Assembly: GCA_009193035.1 (NCBI GenBank)
Contig: SWDT01000049.1
Span: 620,001 to 684,000 of the forward strand
From: Halicephalobus mephisto
Lineage: Eukaryota > Nematoda > Chromadorea > Rhabditida > Panagrolaimidae
Direction of reading: 5' to 3'
DNA length: 64,000 bases
In this document: piece after piece, positions 35,095 to 45,858 of the stretch
Position numbering within the stretch: the stretch's first letter is position 1
How the letters are laid out: each line of letters begins with the position of its first letter
Made by a program: the position numbers and the translations under genes
The notes under the pieces: generated by a model
What the model was told of the DNA's origin: nothing
The model's input: only the letters and a program-made list of their open reading frames with translations
Databases searched by the model: none

Positions 35095-35700
35095 ATTCAT
35101 TAATTTTGCAAAACAATGAATATCTTTTTACAGTAAGCTTAGAAATTGTCGCGGTGGGACTTAGTTCACGTGCTGTGTCAGAGAGTGTTTAAAGTTAGTC
35201 ACTATCCAACTTTTCAATACCAATGATTAAATATTTTAATAAGAAAATTAATAGTGATTAAAACATTGAAATTATTCAGTTTAGACACTATCCAAAAACA
35301 ACAACAATAATAATTCTCTAAAGTAAGTGATTTCACAAAACAATGAATATCTTTTTACCGTAACTGTAGAAATTGTCGCGGCGGGACCTGGTTCACGTGC
35401 TGTGTCAGAATGTTTAAAGTTAGTCACTATCCAAAAACAATAACAACAATAATTCTCTAAAGTAAGTGATTTCACAAAACAATGAATATCTTTTTACCGT
35501 AACTGTAGAAATTGTCGCGGCGGGACCTGGTTCACGTGCTGTGTCAGAGAATGTTTAAAGTTAGTCACTATCCAAAAACAATAACAACAATAATTCTCTA
35601 AAGTAATTTTACAAAACAATGAATATCTTTTTACCGTAACTTTAAAAACTATCGCGATGGGATCTAGTTCACATCCTGTGCCAAACTTTTTAGAATACAC
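35095..35700. repeat. Tandem repeat, about 140-bp unit, four copies
   Basis: Copies near 35100, 35335, 35475 and 35612 share acaatgaatatctttttacc, gaaattgtcgcggcgggacc and ttcacgtgctgtgtcag. The middle two are nearly identical; the outer ones are diverged. Frames read through the array are artefacts. Confidence 0.85.
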
Positions 35701-36129
35701 GTAAAAAACGGAAAATACAGCATATCAAAGACAAAATGAGAACATGGTTAATTTATGCAAAGCAATTATACCATGTCAACAAAAATTTAAAAAGTCACGG
35801 AAAGTTAAATGAATATAATATTATTTTGTGCAAAATTTTCGAAAATGATGTAGGATCAATTTCAATTTTTTGGGGATCTTTTACGCGCAAACAATTGTGA
35901 TTTCTTTATTTTGAAGACTCGAACGAGACCAGCCAAGAGACGTATAACAAAAACTCGAAGCGTTTTTCTAAAATAAAACAGTCAGATAGGAATAGACGGA
36001 AAAAGTAAACTCGACAATTGAAAGTTAAAAAATAAAAAAAACCACATGGACACGTACTTGATGGAAAATTGGGATTGGGCAATAAAAGTTAACAATATAT
36101 GTTTGAAGTCAATAGAGGAAATAATCCTT

Positions 36130-37060
36130 TCTCTGATTTTCTGGTGAAAGACATGAGTTCATTAGAGTATATGTGGACATGTAGGTCAAAGTGGGAAAGA
36201 AGTGGGGGAAGGGTATCTCTGGCTCACTTGTCTTTGAACGAACAAGCGATTCGCCTTTTACTAACCGCTTCCGGGCAAGTGGGCTCCAATGAGCATTACC
36301 CAATTTTTGGCGGCTTCCCTTCACCGGGCAGCTTTCAATCAAAAGCAGTTTTAATAACTATACCATTTAAATAAAATGTAATTAAAGATCAAGATATTAA
36401 ACATGAATTTCAATGGCTTCTACCAGATAGTTTGTGGGTAAAAGTAGTTTTAATAACTATATCGTTTAAATAAAATGTAATTGAAAATCAAGATATTAAA
36501 CATGAATTTCAATGGCTTCCACCAGATAGCTTTTGAACAAAAGTGGTTTTAATAACTATATCGTTTAAATAAAATGTAATTAAAAATCAAGATATTAGAC
36601 ATGAATTTGGACAACTCTCCTTTATCAGATAATTTGTGAGTAAAGGTAGTTTTAACAATTATATTGTAAAAATATCATAAACTAATTACTACCTTAAAAC
36701 GTTGGTTTTTAATGACTTTCCGTTACCGAAAACTTTATAAACAAAAATAATTATCCTAAAAGAATTACAACAAATTGAATCATAAACCTCGCTTGAGTTT
36801 CAGCGATTTTTCACCAAAAAACAAATGTTTCGAAGGTCATAAAAACGTTAAAAATCAATTGTGATCTAATGTCACTCAATTTCTGGTGGTTCCTCCTCAC
36901 CAGAGAGATCTTCAATAAACAATTTCAAAGTTGTTTTTTAAAGAAAATTCAACTAAGATCTAACAAGAATTACCCAATTTTGACTATTTTTGTCACTGCA
37001 AAATTTATAAATAAACATAATTTTAAAGTTTTTTTAAAGTGATAAAATTCAACTAAGATC
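36130..37060. repeat. Right arm of the 15-kb-spaced inverted duplication
   Basis: Reverse complement of 20550-21506 at roughly 95 percent by eye. The array of the same unit continues, diverged, from 37060 to about 38190 (cttcctttcaccaggaagtt near the end). The right locus therefore holds about twice as many units as the left. Confidence 0.85.
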
Positions 37061-38190
37061 TGACAAGAATTACTCAATTTTTGGCGACTTTCATTTTTTT
37101 GAAAGTTTATAAATAGATATAATTTAAAAATTATCCCTCATAGAAACTATCATATAGTAGTTGAAATTTAATGGACGCCACCTAATTTTCGACGGTTTCT
37201 CTCCACCGAAGAGGCTTATCATTAAAAATAATTTTATGATTTTTATTTTTAGACATGTTAAAAATTAATTGAATTTAATGAGCATTACCTAATTTTAGCA
37301 ACTTATTTTCATCGAAAATTTGTTATTAAACATATTTTCAAATATTTTTAAAATAAAAATTCAAAAATCGAAATTTATAATTATTTATAATTTTTTTATC
37401 GAAAAAATTATTCTAAAAAAAATATTTTTTAAATTATTTTAAAAATATAAAAAATCGAAATTTTATAATTATTTAATTTTTCAAATTTTTTTTATTGAAA
37501 AAGTTATTCTAAAAAAATATTTTTAGAAATTTCTCTTTATTGAAAAAATTTTATTCCAAAACACATTTTAAAAATTATTCTTTTTAAAATGCAAAAAAAT
37601 AATTAAAATTTAATTAAAAGTTACCTAACTTCTGGCGACTTCCTGGTGAAGGAAAATTTATTATTAAATGTACTTTTAACCATTTTTTAAACCTCAAAAA
37701 TCAATTAAAATAAAGTAAGAAATTATTCATTTTTAGAATTTTTTCATTAAAAAGTTTATTTTCAAACATAACTTTAAAGTTATTTTAAATATTAAAAAAT
37801 CGATTAAAATTACTTTTTTAAATATTAAAAATTAATTAAAATTATTTTTTTAAATGTTAAAAAATAAGATTATTTCTTTAAATGTTGAGAAATTAATTAT
37901 TTTTAAATGTTAAAAAATAGTTAAGATTATTTTTTTAAATGTTAAAAAATTAATTATTTTCAAATATTAAAAATTAATTAAAATTATTTTTTTTAAAGTC
38001 AAAAAATAAAAATTATTTTCAAATATTAAAAATTAATTAAAATTATTTAAAAAAAAATTAAAATTATTTTTAAATATTAAAAATTAAAATTACCTTTTTT
38101 TAAAGAAAAAATTAATTAAAATCTAATTGAATATTACCTAATTTTTGATTACTTCCTTTCACCAGGAAGTTTATTATTAAACATATTTTC
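37061..38190. repeat. Diverged continuation of the 100-bp unit array
   Basis: Units such as ttacctaacttctggcgact and ttattattaaac recur with a spacing of roughly 100-130 bp, more degraded than in 36130-37060. Several units have collapsed into AT runs (37790-38060). Confidence 0.6.
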
Positions 38191-38208
38191 GATTTTTTTT
38201 CTATAGAA

Positions 38209-38406
38209 ATGTCAAAAAAATGCCCAACTACAGAATTCATACGTCAGCTTTTTTGTGACAAACAGAACGACAAAGTTCGTTTAACTCAAATTGAATTCGA
38301 CAGACGTTTTTTCGCGTTTTGTTTCTTCGATAGTTTGTGCTCTGTTTTCGCGAAAAATCCAAATTCTCAAAGAACATTAAAACAAGTTTTCGATTTTTTT
38401 GAATGA
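38209..38406 (+). CDS. Candidate small protein, 65 residues, unknown
   Basis: ATG to TGA directly after tttttttctatag/aa, which looks like a splice or trans-splice acceptor. The protein begins MSKKCPTTEFIRQLFCDKQN and ends FDFFE; codon composition is more balanced than the surroundings. No domain is recognised. It could be one small gene or a first exon. It sits between two satellite arrays. Confidence 0.35.
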   Translation: MSKKCPTTEFIRQLFCDKQNDKVRLTQIEFDRRFFAFCFFDSLCSVFAKNPNSQRTLKQVFDFFE

Positions 38407-38519
38407 ATCAATTGTTGAGTAAAATTTATCGTTTTTTATTTTAAACAAGATTGGACAGAATTTATGAGTTTTTTTCACAAAGTTTTCTTCAGGTATGTTA
38501 AAAAAGAAAAAAATTAAAG

Positions 38520-38640
38520 GACAAACAGAGTAGTTGACAAACGAACGGAAGGAAGCCAGTCGAGGCCAGCTGAGAAAACGAGCAACTGGGGACGAGAAAC
38601 ATTCGAATTTATCGACGAAAAGAAAATTTTAGGGAGTTGA
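38520..38640. promoter_or_regulatory. GC-rich island in the repeat desert
   Basis: Sequence such as ggaagccagtcgaggccagc and acgagcaactggggacgag contrasts with the AT-rich arrays on both sides and resembles the purine-biased island at 17405-17675. A promoter or conserved non-coding element is possible. Confidence 0.25.
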
Positions 38641-38699
38641 GAAAAATGTTGATTTCGAACTTTCGAATAGAATTTTGAGTTAATTTTCAATTAATCTAA

Positions 38700-39540
38700 A
38701 TTTGAAAATTGAGAAGTTCAAATTGAAAACAAAATTTGAATTCAAAAATTGAAAACAAATAATTTAAATTCCAAAATCGAAAAATCGAAATTCAAATCCG
38801 AAAATCGAAAAACTTGAAAGTCGAGAAGTCCAAATTGAAATCGGATAATCCAAATCCGAAAATCAAAAAAATTTACATCTAATCAAAAAAAATCCGAATT
38901 AAAAAATAACAATATAAATCCGAAAATCGAAAAAATTTAAATCTAACCAAAAAAAATTCAAATTAAAAAATAACAATTTAAATCCGAAAATCAAAAAAAT
39001 TTAAATTTAATAAAAAAAAACTCAAATTAAAAAATAACAATATAAATCCGAAAATCAAAAAAATTTAAATTTAATAAAAAAAAATTCAAATTAAAAAATA
39101 ACAATATAAATCCGAAAATCAAAAAAATTTAAATTTAATAAAAAAAAACTCAAATTAAAAAATAACAATTTAAATCCGAAAATCGAAAAAATTTAAATCT
39201 AACCAAAAAAAATTCAAATTAAAAAATAACAATATAAATCCGAAAATCAAAAAAATTTAAATTTAATAAAAAAAATTCAAATTAAAAAATAACAATTTAA
39301 ATCCGAAAATCGAAAAAATTTAAATTTAATAAAAAAAATTCAAATTAAAAAATAACAATTTAAATCCGAAAAGCAAAAAAATTTAAATTTAATAAAAAAA
39401 AAACTCAAATTAAAAAATAACAATTTAAATCCGAAAATCGAAAAAATTTAAATCTAACCAAAAAAAACTCAAATTAAAAAATAACAATTTAAATCTGAAA
39501 ATCAAAAATTCGAACCAAACAACATAACTCAGAAAATTGA
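38700..39540. repeat. Tandem repeat, about 65-bp unit, about ten copies
   Basis: The unit holds aaaaataacaatttaaatcc, gaaaatcgaaaaaattta and aatctaaccaaaaaaaa variants. The array alternates between two sub-variants (tataaatcc and tttaaatcc), suggesting higher-order duplication. Confidence 0.85.
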
Positions 39541-39749
39541 AAATTTAAAAAAATCAACAACTCGAAAATTAAGAGATTTCAAGACGAAGAAAATGTTGAG
39601 TAATGCTTTGGAAATCACGTGAAGTCACTTGAATTTTGTAATGAAATTTGTGACGGAAATATAAAAAGTTTTGGATAAACAAAATTAAAGCTATTTTTTA
39701 AATATGTTAATAATCTACTTTACCCTTATATCTACAGTATATGGAATAC

Positions 39750-41540
39750 CGTTTTTGAATTATGACTAACTTTGTAGTCGAAAAATTAATCACAATTTGT
39801 GACATAAACATTATTTGAAATTTATTTTGAAAAAACTAAAGTTAAAAATGACGAAAACATTAGTTCTCTGAGTTTTTAACCGAAATGTTAAACATAACTT
39901 GTATCGGGACCACTACTCGAAGTATATTTTCCGAAAATTAAAGTTTAAAAAACTACGAATCGAAAAATATCAATTTTTTTTATAAATAATTACTAAAAAA
40001 TTATTAAATTCATTTTTGAAGAATAAATTGAACTTAATTTGTGGCGAGATTATTACTTAGAATATTTTAGAAAATTTTTAAAACTACGAATCTAAAAACA
40101 TTAATTTTATCATGAATTATCACTAAAAAATTATTAAATTCATTTTTGAAGAATAAATTGAACTTAATTCGTGGCGAGATTATTACTTAGAGTATTTTAG
40201 AAAACTTTCGAAATTATGAATCTAAAAAAATTAATTTTATCATGAATTATCACTAAAAAATTGTTAAATTTATTTTTGAAGAATAAATTGAACTTAATTC
40301 GTGGCGAGATTATTACTTAGAATATTTTAGAAAACTTTTGAAATTACGAATCTAAAAACATCCATCTTGCCATGAATGATGACCAAGAATGTACCAAGTT
40401 CAGAGTCGAAAATGAATTAAGCAGTGTTCGTGTCAAGCTATCATTTGAAACGTGTATTTACGAAATTATGGATAAAAATGACAGGTGAAAAACCATCTGT
40501 CTTACCAGGAATAATGTTTAAAAGATCACTAAGTTTGTAGTCAAGAAATAAGTTGAGTGAATTTCGTATCAGGACCACTGTTTAAAGTATATTTTTACAA
40601 AATGATGAATACGGGAACTGACGAATAGAAAAACATTAGTTTTGTCACGAATGATGCTTGAAAAAGTACAATGTAGTAACAGAATGAATTAAACATCGTT
40701 CTTGTCAGGATATGTATTTAAATTATGTATTTATAAAGTATGAATATAGAAACTAACTGATGAAAGTTATTGATTTTACAGTGGATGGTGTTTAAAAGAA
40801 TACAAAGTTTATAATCGAGAAATGAATTGAACACCGTTTTTGTCAGGATATGGATTTGAAGTATGAATACAGAAACTAACGGATGAAAGTTATTAGTCAT
40901 GTAGTGAATGATGTTCAAAAAAGTGCAAAGTTTATAATCGAGAAATTAATTGAACATCGTTTTTGTCAGGATATGGATTTGAAGTACGAATACAGAAACT
41001 AACGGATGAAAGTTATCGATTTTGTAGTGAACGGTTTCTGAAAAAGTGCAGTTTATAATCGAGAAATGAATTGAACATTGTTGTTGTCAGGATATGTATT
41101 TAAAATATGTTTTTTCAAAGTATGAATACAGAAACTAACGGATGAAAGTTATTATTCATGTAGTGAATGATGTTCAAAAAAGTGCAAAGTTTATAATCGA
41201 GAAATTAATTGAACATTGTTGTTGTCAGGATATGGATTTGAAGTATGTTTTTACAAAGTACGAATACAGAAACCAACGGATGACAATCATTGGTCCCACC
41301 ATGAATAATACTTACAAGAGTACAACGCTTGTAGTCAAGATGCATTAAACATCGTTTGTATCGAGACCAATGTTTAAATCATGTTCTCATAATGTTGTGA
41401 ACACAGGAACTGACGAATGAAAATCATCGGCTTTGTCACGAATAATGCTTAAATGGTCAATACCTAAACTCGTCATCGAACGATGAATCAAACATCCCCC
41501 ACGTCATGACTATTTGAACCATGTCATTAGGAGATAAAAA
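39750..41540. repeat. Old satellite, about 120-140-bp unit, about fourteen copies
   Basis: Two homogeneous sub-blocks (39970-40370 with gtggcgagattattacttag; 40780-41280 with aatcgagaaatgaattgaac and gaaactaacggatgaaagtt) share a common ancestral plan: a ..tcgaaaaatgaattgaac.. block followed by gtatttttacaaa..acgaa. Between and around them the units are strongly diverged. Short open frames within are artefacts. Confidence 0.75.
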
Positions 41541-41679
41541 ATAAGAGAGTAATTTAATAAAAAAATTAGTCCCATTGCGATTAACTGTTGACTCATTCTC
41601 CAACTTTAAATTTTCGCTACATCTTTGAAAAAGTAAATCGGAAAGTAATAAAATTCGGTGAAATTATTGCATACGAAAA

Positions 41680-42310
41680 GAAGTATAACTTTAAATTCAG
41701 TAACAAATATAAATCGTCACTATTAATTTTTATTTTTCGTCAGAAAAGTCAAATATTAAAAAAAGACGATTGTGCTACATTTCACAGTTGTTACGGAGAT
41801 AGAAATTACGTTTTTTGTGTGACTTATTGGGATTATATATAGGATCTAATGTATCTAAGAAATCAGAGTCTTTTTAATGTATCTATATATCATATTCAAT
41901 CCACCGATATCAACACGAAAAAACATAACTTTGAATTCAATAACAAATATAAATCGTCACTATTAATTTTTATTTTTCGTCAGAAAAGTCAAATATTAAA
42001 AAAAGACGATTGTATTACATTTCATAGTTGTTACAGGGATAAAAATTATGTTTTTTTGTATGACTTATTGGGATTATTATAGGATCTAATGTATCTAAGA
42101 AATCAGAGCCTTTTTAATGTATCCATATATCATATTCAATCCACCGATATCAACACGAAAAAACATAACTTTGAATTCAGTAACAAATATAAATCGTCAC
42201 TATTAATTTTTATTTTTCGTCAAAAAAGTCAAATATTAAAAAAAAGACGATTGTGTTATATTTTTATTACATTTCGTAATTGTTACGGGGGTTAAAAATT
42301 AGGCTTTTTT
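41680..42310 (+). mobile_element. Three MITE-B copies with shared spacer
   Basis: Copies at about 41680-41825, 41920-42060 and 42165-42310 contain taaatcgtcactattaattt and cagaaaagtcaaatatt. The spacers between them carry aggatctaatgtatctaaga. This is the reverse orientation of the pair at 33555-33965, plus one extra copy. The open frames here are repeat-derived. Confidence 0.75.
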
Positions 42311-42710
42311 GTGCGGATATTGTTTTGGCACTATTATTTTTCTTTAATAAAGTTTGTTTTTTGTTTAAAACAGAATTTTTTGCTTATTCATCTGTAATTA
42401 TTTCCGATAATTATTTTTACATTAAAAACATAAAATATTGGTACATTTAACGTTGGGAATTTATTAAATAATTTATACAAACATGTGAGTAGTCCTAACG
42501 CGATGTTCAATAATAAATATTTTCATTTTTTCTTAAAATTTAAACTTCAATTTAGTATATACAGCATTGAGTGGATTCGATTTCTATTTTTGATTACAAA
42601 AAACTTTTTTTAAATTTCGTAATTAAAAAAAATTATTTTGTGTAATTTTTATTCAAAATTATTAAAAAGTAAATTTTTTTGGAAATTTTTTTCTGATTTT
42701 AAGCAGACAC

Positions 42711-42862
42711 AATATACAGTATTTGTTCTATTTGTGGCACATGTGCTACTATTTTTCGATCTATCAGGAACTTGTATGTTATCTAACTTTATTGTTGCAC
42801 ATATCAGTTTCCTTTCATCCAAACCTTCAGAATGTGCCACAATTAGAGCAAATACAATATAT
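42711..42862. mobile_element. Small palindrome-ended MITE
   Basis: The left end aatatacagtatttgttcta..tttgtggcaca is mirrored by tgtgccacaattagagcaaa at the right end. The element is about 150 bp with no coding capacity. Confidence 0.6.
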
Positions 42863-43271
42863 ATATATAAATTCATATTTTCTGTTCAAAATTACGAAAA
42901 AATATTTTATCCAATATAAGAAAAAAAGTGTTTATTTTTTTATTTTTCCACTCAGGACTATTTGACACTTTTGATTTCGGAAAATCTCATAATCGGGAGT
43001 GAAAACATATACATCTGATTTCATAAATCAAAAGATATTCATCTTTTAAATAACTTTCTAAAATAGGTTAAAAATTTATTAAATATATTGCAAAAGGAAA
43101 ATCTCCTCATCAAATCTTTCTACAATAGGTCATTACACCTAATTGAAACTTTTCAACTATATCCTCGGGTCGATTCTTCGATGTCTGGGAGTCAACTGAG
43201 ATTAGTCTGTTTAATCTTCTTAGACAATTCGTAAACTAACTTTTTTTTCTTCACGGAGGCTCGATCAAGTG

Positions 43272-43630
43272 ATTATGTGCCATTTTTGTCCCGAACGTTT
43301 CTGTTCTGAATATTTATGTCCCAATTTTCCCACTTTAATTTAAAAATTAAAAACAATTTTAAACAAGTATACATCTGTTATACAGTACTTTAAAAATCAT
43401 TCTAAATAAATTTTTACTTTTTAATAGTTTTAATATAGAATTTGATACATATTTAAAATCCAAAATTGTTCTTCAAAATCCTGGGTTCTGGAGGTTGATT
43501 ATGAATTCTGACTTCAGATTCAGAACCTGTAGATTGTATTACATTATTTTAATTTTTTTTCGATTGAAACTGTAAAATTTGAATACAAATACCGAGGACG
43601 GAAACGTCTGAGACAGAAATGCCACATAAC
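43272..43630. mobile_element. MITE-A copy, complete
   Basis: Ends are inverted repeats of about 55 bp: left ttatgtgccatttttgtccc..acgtttctgttctg, right complement ttatgtggcatttctgtctc..acgtttccgtcctc. The interior has the ttcagattcagaacctgtag block in reverse orientation to the copies at 55-735 and 18750-19245. Confidence 0.75.
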
Positions 43631-44074
43631 CGTAATTTGAATCAATTATAAAATTAGTTTTTTTGAAGTCAAGACAGTTTTTAAAAAATTTTCGGATTAT
43701 AGTATTTGGAAAATAAAAAATATTACACAAAATTCTAGAAGTTTTCAGGGTTTATTAAATTGGAAAATTTCAAAATTAATAAAATTTCATAATTTTCAGT
43801 TTCGAATGGAAAATTATAAAATTCATTTCGAAATAATTTTTTTGGAATTTTAATAAAAATTTTTAAACATTTTTCAAAAGATTTAAAAAATTTGATTTTT
43901 ATCAAAATCAAAGTAGTTTTTATTTTTTTTTTTTTGAAGGTCATTTTTGAAACAAAATTTGAGTAATTTTTTGAAGCATTTTTAAAATCGGAATAATAAA
44001 AAAAATTATAAAAAATAATTTCGTTTTTCAGTAAAGTCCGAAAATTTCAATTTTGGAATTTTTTAGAACCTTCG

Positions 44075-45556
44075 ATGACTCCCAAATTTTCCTATGGATT
44101 TCTGGCATTTTTAATCTGTTTATTAATGTATTATATAAAAGTGAAATTGAACAATACTTCTGATTTTTGTTCCGGAGACAATTTTATTTACTGTCACAAG
44201 CCGTTTTACAACTTTGAAGGCGAATTCAGGGTTAGTTTTAACAAAGTATACTGTAATTTAAGAAGAATTCAGTTTGCTCCAAAGTACCAACTGAATGTCT
44301 GTGCTTTACCGAAAAGCATGTCTACAGTACTTACGGCAATTGTGTGTTTTTTGTACGATACGGACAGGTTCATCAGAGAAGGAAGATCCATTAATAAAGA
44401 AAGATGGAGTATACGGTAGGTTGCTTCATAAAAATTTACTTTCAAATCAGGATCTATGGGAGTTTCTGAAGTCTTCTAAATTCTTGCAAAAACTTCAGGA
44501 GCGGTATCTGAAATTTCAAAGACTGGGAAGTTGAAAAAATATAAGAAAATTTCGTAATAAAGTTAATTTCTGCTTATATTACAAAAATTCCATGGAAGCT
44601 CCTGGAACTTTTCAAAATTTGTAAAAGTTTCCACAATATTTCAGAATTCAATCAAAATTTTTAAAAATATCTGAAAACTTGAATTTTCCAAGATTCTAAG
44701 AAGTCATATCAAGACAAGTCATAACATTAGTTGCTTTAGGACTTTTTGGAAACATTTTCAAAGAAAAAAATATAACTTAGATGTGACGATGATTATCTTA
44801 TGTCTAATGTTTCTGCTTGCGGTTCACAATATTTTTTCCATTGTCTATGATCTCGGGATTAACGAAATCTTGTATAATCATATATCTTCTTTAGTTCGTT
44901 TGGATATCTATGTTAATTTTTTATTTTTTAGCATGTGTGCAGGCAAAAACGAAGTATACAGTATTGATGAACTCAAAGCTCATAAAGATTCTTTCTACAA
45001 TCAAAGTGAATACGGTCGTTGGAAGCACGTGGCCGTTGTTCGGGAGCCTATGGAACGGTTCGTCAGTGGATTCCTGGACAGATGTATCCTTCATGAATCC
45101 TGGAAAAGGGACTCATCTTTGTGCTTCGGATGTAAGAAGGATTTAACTTGTTTTTTAGAAAACTTGGACAGAACAATGGCCAACCCAAAACTACGATATC
45201 ACACAGAAGATACATATCATTTTTTCCCTCAGAATTGGTGGTGCGAAATGGGAAAGTACATGAACAACAACTTTACCGTTCTTAAAATTTCGAGAACAAA
45301 TCCAGATGGATTTTGGGATCGATTTTTCGATGTTTTGAGAGACCAGAAAGTTCCTGAAGAATTGATAGAGTTCATTAACAGACAAATTCATTCCGGACAT
45401 ACTGCTCATTCGACATTCGACCAAGCAGGAGCCAAACAGCGGTTGTTGGAGCAACTTTATGAACCGTATCACATGAGATTATTTTTGAAAATGTTTTATT
45501 ATGATTACGTGATTTTTGGATTCCCGCTCCCGAAAGTAAACTTTAATTTGAGATAG
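44075..45556 (+). CDS. Carbohydrate sulfotransferase A (Sulfotransfer_2-like, type II membrane)
   Basis: Three exons: 44075-44230, 44273-44415, 44932-45556, giving 307 residues. The first intron is 42 bp and in frame, and could be missed. Predicted Golgi enzyme moving sulfate from PAPS to a glycan. A single N-terminal membrane segment (about 7-24, FLAFLICLLMYYIKV) precedes a luminal catalytic domain. A 5'-phosphosulfate loop-like block ALPKSMSTVL lies at about 63-72; a 3'-phosphate block VAVVREPMERFVSGFLDRC at about 132-150. Cys-rich CFGCKKDLTCF follows. Exon borders coincide with the first introns of genes B and C, but the later introns of B and C are absent here. AATAAA starts 3 bp past the stop codon. 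The start follows ttttttag at 44065. Convergent with the CaaX-protein gene. Confidence 0.82.
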
Positions 45557-45649
45557 AAAAATAAACAATGTTTAAAAAAGGACTCAGAAAGACTAATCGT
45601 GAATCACATATCACCATTTGGTGAATTTCAACAAAGGGCAAATTTGTCG

Positions 45650-45715
45650 TCATTGTCCATTGAACCTCGACTTCCCCACTTCAAGTCAACCGTACTAACC
45701 ACTGAGCTACAAAGT
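45650..45715 (-). other. tRNA-derived relic
   Basis: On the minus strand TAGCTCAGTGG (45699-45709) is a perfect A box, and GAGGTTCAATGGAC (45656-45669) a degraded B box. The anticodon stem GACTT/AAGTC pairs, but its loop has nine bases and no acceptor stem is found, so it is a pseudo-tRNA or SINE head, not a working gene. Confidence 0.5.
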
Positions 45716-45858
45716 GAATCAAACCGACCCTTCTTTTCTCCTAACTTTCGTCAACCAAATATCTTTATTTTCACCGGCCCATTATTTTTTAAGTAACAAT
45801 AATTTTCATTTGGTAGATATCTGTATTTTGTGCACTTAATGTTATATACAACGAGGTG

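Noticed and set aside
41588..42295. Serial open frames with similar peptides
   Set aside because: These are translations of the three MITE-B copies, not a gene family.
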